Below are positions 1-5,613 of a stretch of 12,609 nt of DNA, piece by piece. How positions within the stretch are numbered: position 1 is the first letter of the stretch; each line of letters begins with the position of its first letter. The translations under genes were made by a program, and so were the position numbers. The stretch comes from an uncultured Clostridia bacterium (GTDB lineage: Bacteria; Bacillota; Clostridia; Oscillospirales; Acutalibacteraceae), in contig CAMNHG010000032.1 in the NCBI GenBank assembly GCA_946539105.1, forward strand, positions 1 to 12,609, read 5' to 3'. Below the pieces are notes generated by a model, which saw only the letters and a list, made by a program, of their open reading frames with translations, was not told the origin of the DNA and did no database searches.

Positions 1-323
1 ACAATAACACTTCGCATAAGATTGAAAATATGAAGTTCACTATGCAAAAGACCGACACAGACGGTCAGTGGAAGTGCAGTATTCCCGATAACGCCTACAA
101 CGATTTGACGTTTATGATTCTCGACGGCGCAAACAGCAACAATGTTGTTTATCAGTGGACGAAGACCGAAAACGGTGGTTCAACGCTGAACCGCGGAACA
201 GCGACTACATACTTTGTCGATACCCTAAATAATACAGATTCTCGCGGACACTGGCATGACGGCGACATTGAGGATCACGGTGAAGGTCACGACAGCGGAA
301 TCGTTGATGACGATGATTGGTAA
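1..323 (+). CDS. Secreted protein with carbohydrate-binding-like C-terminal module, 5'-truncated by window edge
   Basis: The frame is open from position 3 to the TAA at 321-323 (106 visible residues). The ATG at 30 has no ribosome binding site, so it is an internal Met and the true start lies upstream. The visible part reads like the second half of a CBM26-like module: an NMKFTMQKTDTDGQW strand, then CSIPDNAY and LTFMILDGANSNN, comparable with the 'W..iP....viFndg' half of starch-binding modules. A TTYFVDTLNN stretch follows. The last 24 residues (codons 249-320) hold 4 His, 8 Asp and 2 Glu and end in a DDDDW run. No sortase motif or C-terminal membrane segment is visible. The next gene starts 40 nt downstream with no terminator between, so it is probably the first visible gene of the operon. 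By position it may be another SipW substrate, but its N-terminus is not in view. The module assignment is by eye and modest in confidence; the coding call is strong. Confidence 0.8.
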   Translation, partial: NNTSHKIENMKFTMQKTDTDGQWKCSIPDNAYNDLTFMILDGANSNNVVYQWTKTENGGSTLNRGTATTYFVDTLNNTDSRGHWHDGDIEDHGEGHDSGIVDDDDW

Positions 324-349
324 TACCAAAACTAAACAAGAAAACAACT

Positions 350-358
350 AAGGAGGTG
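350..358 (+). promoter_or_regulatory. Strong ribosome binding site of the 835-residue gene
   Basis: AAGGAGGTG lies 5 nt before the ATG at 364. It is nearly a full match to the anti-Shine-Dalgarno sequence and fixes the start of this gene, which otherwise sits in a 40-nt gap after the previous stop codon. Confidence 0.85.
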
Positions 359-363
359 CCGCT

Positions 364-2871
364 ATGAAAAAATCAAATAAAAAGACGCTTGTATTGTCCA
401 TAGTGGCATTTGTCCTTATTCTAATGTCATTGGTTAGCTTTACGTACAGCTGGATTGACGATATTAAGCTCGTTGAGTTCCAAAACGATAACCTCGCGCA
501 AAACGGTGCTCCGCTTAAAACCGGAACCGATATAAACGCGACGGTAAATATCACAAAAGAAGATAACACAATTAATCTCGGCAATATGCTGACTAACAAT
601 GACCTAACCTATGAATATACAGAAAACGGCAAGACAAAAAGGCATATTCGCTACGATTCTTCAAGCGATAACTCAAAAAAGCCCAATATGGATGATATAA
701 ACGAAAAGAAGGGTTATTTTTACGAGTCCGGCGATATGCACCTATCTCCCTGTTACAGTAACGGCGAGACTTTCTACTTCCAAAGACAAGGTCAGTCCGG
801 ATACCGAGAGGGAAATAAAGACGACGAAAACGTAAACTATATCAGCTTTACCGCAAAGGTAAGCTCACCCGATGCTACAACCGATTTTTGGTTTGACAGT
901 ATGCCCACTATTCAAGGAAAGGGCAAAGATGCAAGTGGAAATCCAACTACTATTGATGTAAGCGATTACGCCCGTTACGCGATTATCGTTGACGGTGAGT
1001 GTCACGTTTATTCAAGCAGCGGTACCGCAAATACCTGTAATTCAGGTTTGAACGGAACAACTGCTGTAACAGGCGTAAGAAAAACATCAACATTCACCTA
1101 CAATGACAGTAATAATGTAACAGCTGAGCGCGGAGTAAACAGCAACGTCCTGTTCTCAATCAAAAAGGGCGGCACTGTAAATATGACCATCAAGATTTGG
1201 CTTGAGGGCGGCGTTGGTAATGATGTTACAGCGTCAAATATCAATTTAAAGCTCATTTCATCTTGGTCAAAATCCCGCAAGATTTGGATTGATGATAAAA
1301 CAACAAACGGTGGCGGCGGAAGCTGGCTGGATGATGACGACGCAAATCTATATGTAACTTTTCCTGCATTTTTGTATGAGAAAAAAACAAACCCAGCTGA
1401 CTGGCCTAATATAGAAAACGGACCGTTTTATCCTATTCAGGTATCTAACAACAAATATTATGTAGAGGTGCCCCTTGTTTATAACAACGAAAAAATGATT
1501 CTTTATCGTTGTAACAGTACCTACTGGAACACAAGCGCAGGCAACGCACAGCAGCGAAGCGATTACAATGTTTATTGCTGGAACTGGTGGCAGACATATG
1601 CTCCGAACACGTATTGTGACGAAACATACACCCTTTACGGCGGCTCAATGGACAGCACAGCTAACGGATATTTTGAAAGTATAAGTCAAGGATTCACAAT
1701 AACCAACAAAGGTTACGGAACATGGGGTGCTGTTGAGGAAATCAAAGTTTTCTCGCACTATAATAATAACGATTTAGCAACAAAAGCTTCAGGAAAAGCA
1801 ATGTATGTTGTTGACTATTCCGATGAAAACACATCCGGAGAAACCTATATTTATGAAATGTATCGTTCGGGAACAACGTCAAGCGATCCGTGGAAAACCT
1901 ATGTTCCCTCCGGCTCATCTAAAATCCAGTTCCGCTACTTTGGCGGGGCAAGCGGCTTAAGCTGGGGTTATAACAGCTGGAACGGAATAAACCCGCAAAG
2001 ACGTCCTCTTGCATCAACCGGTTTGTATCCGAATAATGCCACAGAATATCAGTTAGGTGCTATATTTAACAATGTCAACGGTTGGGGATATTGGAGAGAT
2101 ACCCAAAATCATGAGTACGATAAGCTTTATCTGGTTAAAAAGGGCAGCATGGTTGGACTTAAAGATCATGTTTATGATTATTTGTATGACGATAATGCCG
2201 TGCATAAAAACGGTAATTGGCCCGGTGTAGAAATGTCGCGTATGAAGGACGCAAGCAATAATTATGTCCTTTGGAACGATGGTTCTTCTTGGGTAATGCA
2301 ATCTGACACTACTCGTCCCGGATCAACAATTTATAATAACGTAATGTTCAATAACGGTGGCGATGGTAACGGAGACAAGACCGGAACCCTTGCTACATTC
2401 CCCGGCTGCTTCTACAATCCCGATGATAACAAGTGGTACGGCGCAATTAATGACGTCGGTCGTGCATCGACATCAGGCGGCGAAAGCGGTGGAAGCGGCG
2501 GCGGTACCGATGGAGAAGACCTCGGAGGCGGTTCAATGAGCGGCTTCACAACTCCGACAACCTTTGTATTTAAGATAAACGGAACCGAATATCCTGTTAA
2601 GACGGATGGTTCTACATACAAGGTTAGTCTTCCGCTCACAGCAGGCGATAACTGGGTTACTGTACAGAAGAAGGAAGGCACATATCCCGAATACGGAAAC
2701 GGTGAGGCAGGCAAGTATTATGTAACAAAAAACAATGTCGACCTGTACCTGACAACGGCGAACAGCAACAACTTCTCAATCAGAACTGCTACGACCGGTA
2801 ACTTTATTGTAGCATTCCAGGATGAAAACCAAGATACAATCAAAATTACAAGTATCCTAAAACAAGGATAA
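364..2871 (+). CDS. SipW-type exported multimodular protein with TasA-like and starch-binding-like modules (835 aa)
   Basis: Predicted extracellular structural or adhesive protein. Residues 1-7 are Lys-rich, 8-25 form a hydrophobic helix, and the segment ends SFTYSWIDD, the T-Y-(A/S)-(F/W)-x-D pattern seen at SipW-dependent signal peptides of TasA/camelysin-type proteins. Residues about 155-300 (YISFTAKVSSP ... NMTIKIWLEG) resemble the beta-rich domain of such proteins. Residues about 305-435 and 450-580 are aromatic-rich beta modules. Residues about 586-690 are the clearest module: a DHVYDYLYDDN strand, then NWPGVEM, then NVMFNNGGDGNGDKTGT, matching the 'Y.Y......WPG..M ... N.iFN.g' layout of CBM26 starch-binding modules. 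A Gly/Ser/Glu linker (about 703-726) leads to a C-terminal beta domain (727-835). No catalytic motif, sortase signal or dockerin is seen. It is the second visible operon gene; the next starts 23 nt downstream. Being followed closely by a SipW-type peptidase gene supports its export route. Family names are by eye; a plain signal anchor is the main alternative to cleavage. Confidence 0.85.
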   Translation: MKKSNKKTLVLSIVAFVLILMSLVSFTYSWIDDIKLVEFQNDNLAQNGAPLKTGTDINATVNITKEDNTINLGNMLTNNDLTYEYTENGKTKRHIRYDSSSDNSKKPNMDDINEKKGYFYESGDMHLSPCYSNGETFYFQRQGQSGYREGNKDDENVNYISFTAKVSSPDATTDFWFDSMPTIQGKGKDASGNPTTIDVSDYARYAIIVDGECHVYSSSGTANTCNSGLNGTTAVTGVRKTSTFTYNDSNNVTAERGVNSNVLFSIKKGGTVNMTIKIWLEGGVGNDVTASNINLKLISSWSKSRKIWIDDKTTNGGGGSWLDDDDANLYVTFPAFLYEKKTNPADWPNIENGPFYPIQVSNNKYYVEVPLVYNNEKMILYRCNSTYWNTSAGNAQQRSDYNVYCWNWWQTYAPNTYCDETYTLYGGSMDSTANGYFESISQGFTITNKGYGTWGAVEEIKVFSHYNNNDLATKASGKAMYVVDYSDENTSGETYIYEMYRSGTTSSDPWKTYVPSGSSKIQFRYFGGASGLSWGYNSWNGINPQRRPLASTGLYPNNATEYQLGAIFNNVNGWGYWRDTQNHEYDKLYLVKKGSMVGLKDHVYDYLYDDNAVHKNGNWPGVEMSRMKDASNNYVLWNDGSSWVMQSDTTRPGSTIYNNVMFNNGGDGNGDKTGTLATFPGCFYNPDDNKWYGAINDVGRASTSGGESGGSGGGTDGEDLGGGSMSGFTTPTTFVFKINGTEYPVKTDGSTYKVSLPLTAGDNWVTVQKKEGTYPEYGNGEAGKYYVTKNNVDLYLTTANSNNFSIRTATTGNFIVAFQDENQDTIKITSILKQG

Positions 2872-2880
2872 TTAATCAGA

Positions 2881-2890
2881 AAGGTGGTGA
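2881..2890 (+). promoter_or_regulatory. Ribosome binding site of the 415-residue gene
   Basis: AAGGTGGTGA, a good Shine-Dalgarno sequence with one mismatch in the core, ends 4 nt before the ATG at 2895 and supports this start in the short gap after the preceding stop codon. Confidence 0.7.
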
Positions 2891-2894
2891 TACC

Positions 2895-4142
2895 ATGAAA
2901 AAAAGCAGAATACTTTTTAAGGTTCTCGTTGTATTGATAATAGCAGCAGCTTTGTTGATTCCGTCAACTTTTTCGTGGTATAACCACAACGGAAGCCAAA
3001 CCGGCGACAGTATGAGTTATAGCAGACAAAAGCTCCCTGTTTCCGCCGGAACGGTATCTATGGTAACCAAAAAATACAAAATGGACGGCAACAAGCTCTG
3101 GTATGATACAAAGGGTAACAAGGAGTACGTTGGTAATGCTATTGACAACACAACAAGTACTGTAAATGCTTCAACGGTTCAGTACTACGGAACAACATTT
3201 ACAAATACAAGCACTGCTCCTGCGTATGTTAACCTTTACCTGAAAAACTTTACTAACAGTCCGACTGTAAAAATCGGCACCTTGCAGCCCAGCCTTACCG
3301 ATAAAGGGCTTTCGTCCTCGGTTCATCTAAAAAACCAAAATATGGTCAGGGTTTACTGTCAATTTGCGAACGCGAACAACTGGAATGACAGCAGCGCAAA
3401 GAGGTATTTAGTTTATAAGGATAAAACCGGTGCTTCCCACAATATTCAAATAACAAGCGCAATCGATAACACAAATGATACGGGGAACATTCTTCAGGGT
3501 ACAGCCACCTATTACGTTGATTTACCTGTAAACGCTACTGAGTTCTATTTTGCTACCGACGGTAACAACAGCGGCTTTAATACGTCAGATAATACTGTTA
3601 CTCAGCCTTGGTACAGAACAAAAACTATCACAAATATTCATTCAGAAACAGGTTATTATCTCACCGGCGTTGCTGATGATACCACATGGAACGCGCAGTA
3701 TGCGACGTTCAATATCCCCGGCGGTATAAGCGTTAAGACCTATTTTGACACACTGACTATCAACAAAAACCAACACGCTTATGTAACCCTTAATCAGGGT
3801 ACAAACTACACGGGCGCGTCCGCAACCTATGCCGTAACAGCAGGAAGCAATATCACTGTTAACGGAAACACCGGATATATTACAACAACAAACTATAGCG
3901 GCTCAGCGACGATTACAACAACAATCAAGGGCTCGCTCGGAGACCAAACAACCGTAACAACTGCGGTTAGCAATCCTGCGACACTGGCAGGCGTTCCCGT
4001 TGCTCTCAACGTAGAAGTACCCGGAAAAACCACAAACGAGGATAACGAAGAGGTAAACGGCACTGCCGAGATTGTATGGTATGTTGACAATTCCGCAACA
4101 TCAAGTTCGGTTAATTTTGCCGGCATCTATTATACCAAGTAA
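2895..4142 (+). CDS. SipW-type exported protein with YYVDL module and Ig-like domain (415 aa)
   Basis: Predicted secreted surface protein of the same export type as its upstream neighbour. Residues 1-9 are basic, about 8-24 are hydrophobic, and the segment ends PSTFSWYNH, again a SipW-style (T-F-S-W) junction. Residues about 95-140 (VQYYGTTFTNTSTAPAYVNL) form a beta-rich region. Residues about 148-262 form a module with W163, the strand ATYYVDLPVNATEFYFA and GYYLTG; the same layout opens the 2126-residue protein (see findings). Residues about 286-356 resemble a bacterial Ig-like (Big_2) domain: TYAVTAGSNITVNGNTGYIT, then a Thr-rich strand. The protein ends in a short beta segment (WYVDNS ... 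GIYYTK) with no cell-wall anchor. Its TAA overlaps the ATG of the signal peptidase gene by one base (TAATG), implying translational coupling, so peptidase and presumed substrate are made together. No enzyme motif is visible. It could be a minor fibre component or adaptor; this is inference. Confidence 0.85.
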   Translation: MKKSRILFKVLVVLIIAAALLIPSTFSWYNHNGSQTGDSMSYSRQKLPVSAGTVSMVTKKYKMDGNKLWYDTKGNKEYVGNAIDNTTSTVNASTVQYYGTTFTNTSTAPAYVNLYLKNFTNSPTVKIGTLQPSLTDKGLSSSVHLKNQNMVRVYCQFANANNWNDSSAKRYLVYKDKTGASHNIQITSAIDNTNDTGNILQGTATYYVDLPVNATEFYFATDGNNSGFNTSDNTVTQPWYRTKTITNIHSETGYYLTGVADDTTWNAQYATFNIPGGISVKTYFDTLTINKNQHAYVTLNQGTNYTGASATYAVTAGSNITVNGNTGYITTTNYSGSATITTTIKGSLGDQTTVTTAVSNPATLAGVPVALNVEVPGKTTNEDNEEVNGTAEIVWYVDNSATSSSVNFAGIYYTK

Positions 4143-4888
4143 TGGCAAAGGCAAAAGAAACGGTTATAACCGAAAAAACGGATAAAACAGAAAATACAGA
4201 GAAAAAAGACAGGTTTAAGGTTCTCAGAATAATCAAAAATATTATTCTGGGAACCCTGATAGCTTTTTTTACCTTAGTTCTCATCACCTCGATGATTGCT
4301 CGCTTCACCGGCAGCAGTCCGTCGCTGTTCGGTCACTCGCTCTACAGAGTAAGCTCCGGCAGTATGAGACCCGAGCTCGAGGTCGGCGACGTTATTCTTG
4401 TCAGGGATTGTGACGGCAAGCAGGTAGAAAAGGACGACATAGTAACCTACGTCGCTCAGTCGGGCGAGATGAAGGGTCTGTTGATAACCCACCGCGTTGT
4501 TAAAGCACCGTATCAGCAGGGCGACGAGTATTATGTCGTTACCAAGGGCGACGCCAACGACGCCGAGGATGATCCCGTAAACGTAAGTCAGATACAAGGC
4601 AAAATGCTATTCAAAATCGGCATTTTAAAATATCTGTTTGACTTTTTCGTAACGCCGTGGGGACTAATCGCGATAATTGCGTTAGTGCTGTTGGCATTCT
4701 CAAATGAGATTGTGGTATTTGTGAAGGCGATTTTCGGAGTCGGCTATGAAGAAAAGACGAACGTAGAAGAAATTATCGAGCGTTATCAAAAGGAAAATAA
4801 TAAAAAACTGAAGGAAGAAGCCGAAAAATCCAAGCAGTTCGAAAAAACGGACGACCCGGCAGACAATACCGAAGGAGGCGCGGAATAA
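4142..4888 (+). CDS. sipW: SipW-type (ER-type) signal peptidase I
   Basis: Membrane serine protease that removes signal peptides from a subset of exported proteins. The ER-type group uses a Ser/His pair instead of the bacterial Ser/Lys pair. Visible parts: charged cytoplasmic N-tail (1-27); first membrane helix (about 28-53); the box YRVSSGSMRPELEVGDVI with nucleophile Ser74; ITHRVV with His117 where bacterial-type enzymes have Lys; TKGDANDAEDDPV (134-146) with Asp137 and Asp140/143, the conserved third box; second membrane helix (about 172-195); and a charged C-terminal tail (about 203-248) rich in Lys and Glu, probably cytoplasmic and helical. The length and double-span layout fit Bacillus SipW, which matures TasA and TapA. 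The start overlaps the previous stop and no clear Shine-Dalgarno sequence precedes it, so reinitiation is likely. Placement right after two proteins with SipW-style N-termini points to them as substrates. The symbol refers to the family, not to proven orthology. Confidence 0.93.
   Translation: MAKAKETVITEKTDKTENTEKKDRFKVLRIIKNIILGTLIAFFTLVLITSMIARFTGSSPSLFGHSLYRVSSGSMRPELEVGDVILVRDCDGKQVEKDDIVTYVAQSGEMKGLLITHRVVKAPYQQGDEYYVVTKGDANDAEDDPVNVSQIQGKMLFKIGILKYLFDFFVTPWGLIAIIALVLLAFSNEIVVFVKAIFGVGYEEKTNVEEIIERYQKENNKKLKEEAEKSKQFEKTDDPADNTEGGAE
4872..4878 (+). promoter_or_regulatory. Ribosome binding site of the lipoprotein gene, inside the end of the peptidase gene
   Basis: AAGGAGG lies within the last codons of the signal peptidase gene. 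It is 10 nt from the ATG at 4889 and 13 nt from the second in-frame ATG at 4892, so the first ATG is the better start. Confidence 0.75.
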
Positions 4889-5296
4889 ATGATGAAAAAA
4901 TCAATAGCTCTGGCTCTTGCTGTAATTCTGTGCCTGAGCGTAGTGCTTTGCGGCTGTGCCAAAAAGTTCGACAAATCTCCCGATCAGTTCGAGGGAATCC
5001 GCTGGATAACCTACGATTACAGTTTCTGCGTTAACCCCGCGGACGATTGTAAGGGATATTACAAGTTCGGCGATACCAAGTACAATATTCAGGTTAAGTT
5101 TGAAAGCTCAAGGTTTACCGCGGTCGATACCGACAAAAGCGACGCTGAGTTGTTCAACGGCGACTGGACTTATGAGAAGGACAGCAATGGAAAAGAACAG
5201 CTGTATCTATATAACATAAAGTTCAACAAAGACGACTACGAGGCGTTTGAGAAAAATTACGCCGAGTTTGTCACATTAAAACAGGAAGAAATCTAA
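4889..5296 (+). CDS. Small lipoprotein of unknown function (135 aa)
   Basis: Short membrane-anchored lipoprotein. It has a Lys-containing N-terminus, a hydrophobic stretch (about 6-20) and a lipobox LCGC with Cys23 as the expected lipidated residue; Cys21 is also nearby. The mature part of about 112 residues is acidic and looks mainly beta-stranded: GIRWITYDYSF, GYYKFGDTKYNIQVKFESSR, GDWTYEKDSNGKEQLYLYNI, then a helical end. It contains a second Cys pair (C47 and C54). I do not recognise a family; the alternating strands and the '...GDWTYE...L.L' pattern recall small calycin-like folds, but that is only an impression. It starts directly after the peptidase stop codon and is the last gene before the operon terminator, so it should be made together with the peptidase and the two exported proteins. 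A role as membrane anchor or assembly factor, comparable in position but not in sequence to TapA, is inference. Confidence 0.85.
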   Translation: MMKKSIALALAVILCLSVVLCGCAKKFDKSPDQFEGIRWITYDYSFCVNPADDCKGYYKFGDTKYNIQVKFESSRFTAVDTDKSDAELFNGDWTYEKDSNGKEQLYLYNIKFNKDDYEAFEKNYAEFVTLKQEEI

Positions 5297-5298
5297 AA

Positions 5299-5327
5299 AT
5301 CAGCCGCCGAAATCCGGCGGCTTTTTT
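5299..5327 (+). terminator. Rho-independent terminator of the SipW operon
   Basis: Perfect 7-bp GC stem (GCCGCCG at 5303-5309 with CGGCGGC at 5315-5321), 5-nt loop, then six T. It sits 6 nt after the lipoprotein stop codon and marks the operon end. Confidence 0.93.
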
Positions 5328-5429
5328 AGTTGCCGAAGGATTTTATTGTGATATCGTGCAAAAAAATATGTGCAAATTTATACATTCTTCCGAAATTTCA
5401 AAAAACTGTACAATTCTATCATAAGTTTG

Positions 5430-5458
5430 TTGATTAAAAATAGTTTTTATGTTAAAAT
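5430..5458 (+). promoter_or_regulatory. Sigma-A-type promoter of the 2126-residue gene
   Basis: TTGATT (5430-5435), a 17-nt AT-rich spacer, then TAAAAT (5453-5458). With transcription starting near 5465 this leaves a leader of about 150 nt. Upstream, two GTGCAAA copies (5356-5362 and 5370-5376) lie 14 nt apart and could be a binding site, though this is weak. The rest of 5329-5429 is AT-rich with no gene visible. Confidence 0.65.
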
Positions 5459-5482
5459 CATAATATATATAACTATGGGTAA

Positions 5483-5563
5483 TTTGCGCCTTTTTACGGT
5501 CAGCAACGGCGCGTTACAGTGAATATTCCGGCGGTATTCATCGCAAAACGGTCAGACTTTGCG
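5483..5563 (+). promoter_or_regulatory. Structured 5' leader with three hairpins (candidate regulatory RNA)
   Basis: Three hairpins can be drawn in the untranslated leader: GCGCC (5486-5490) with GGCGC (5508-5512); TGAATA (5520-5525) with TATTCA (5535-5540); and CGCAAA (5542-5547) with TTTGCG (5558-5563). The loops of the first and third both contain ACGGTCAG (5496-5503 and 5548-5555). CGCAAA can also pair with TTTGCG at 5483-5488, which would break the first and third hairpins, so two exclusive folds are possible. Downstream, ACCC (5581-5584) could pair with GGGT (5602-5605) of the weak ribosome binding site. It matches no riboswitch class I recognise. Regulatory function is inference. Confidence 0.4.
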
Positions 5564-5599
5564 TTGATTTGCAAAACCGCACCCTTATCTTAACTAATC

Positions 5600-5605
5600 G
5601 GGGGT
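5600..5605 (+). promoter_or_regulatory. Atypical ribosome binding site of the 2126-residue gene
   Basis: GGGGGT, 8 nt before the ATG at 5614, is the only candidate. It lacks the AGGAGG core used by most of the operon genes, so translation may be weaker or leader-controlled. The ATG is followed at once by a typical signal peptide, which supports the start. Confidence 0.5.
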
Positions 5606-5613
5606 ATTTTTAA

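Noticed and set aside
30..323. ATG at 30 as a true start of a small 97-residue gene
   Set aside because: No ribosome binding site, no signal peptide, and the frame is open upstream to the window edge.
4274..4597. Minus-strand frame of 107 codons opposite the signal peptidase
   Set aside because: Fully inside the gene with intact catalytic motifs on the plus strand; no ribosome binding site and no plausible domain.
5465..5613. Leader as a cyclic-di-GMP (GEMM) or other known riboswitch
   Set aside because: The conserved GEMM core sequences are not present and I could not match other classes; kept only as an unassigned structured leader.
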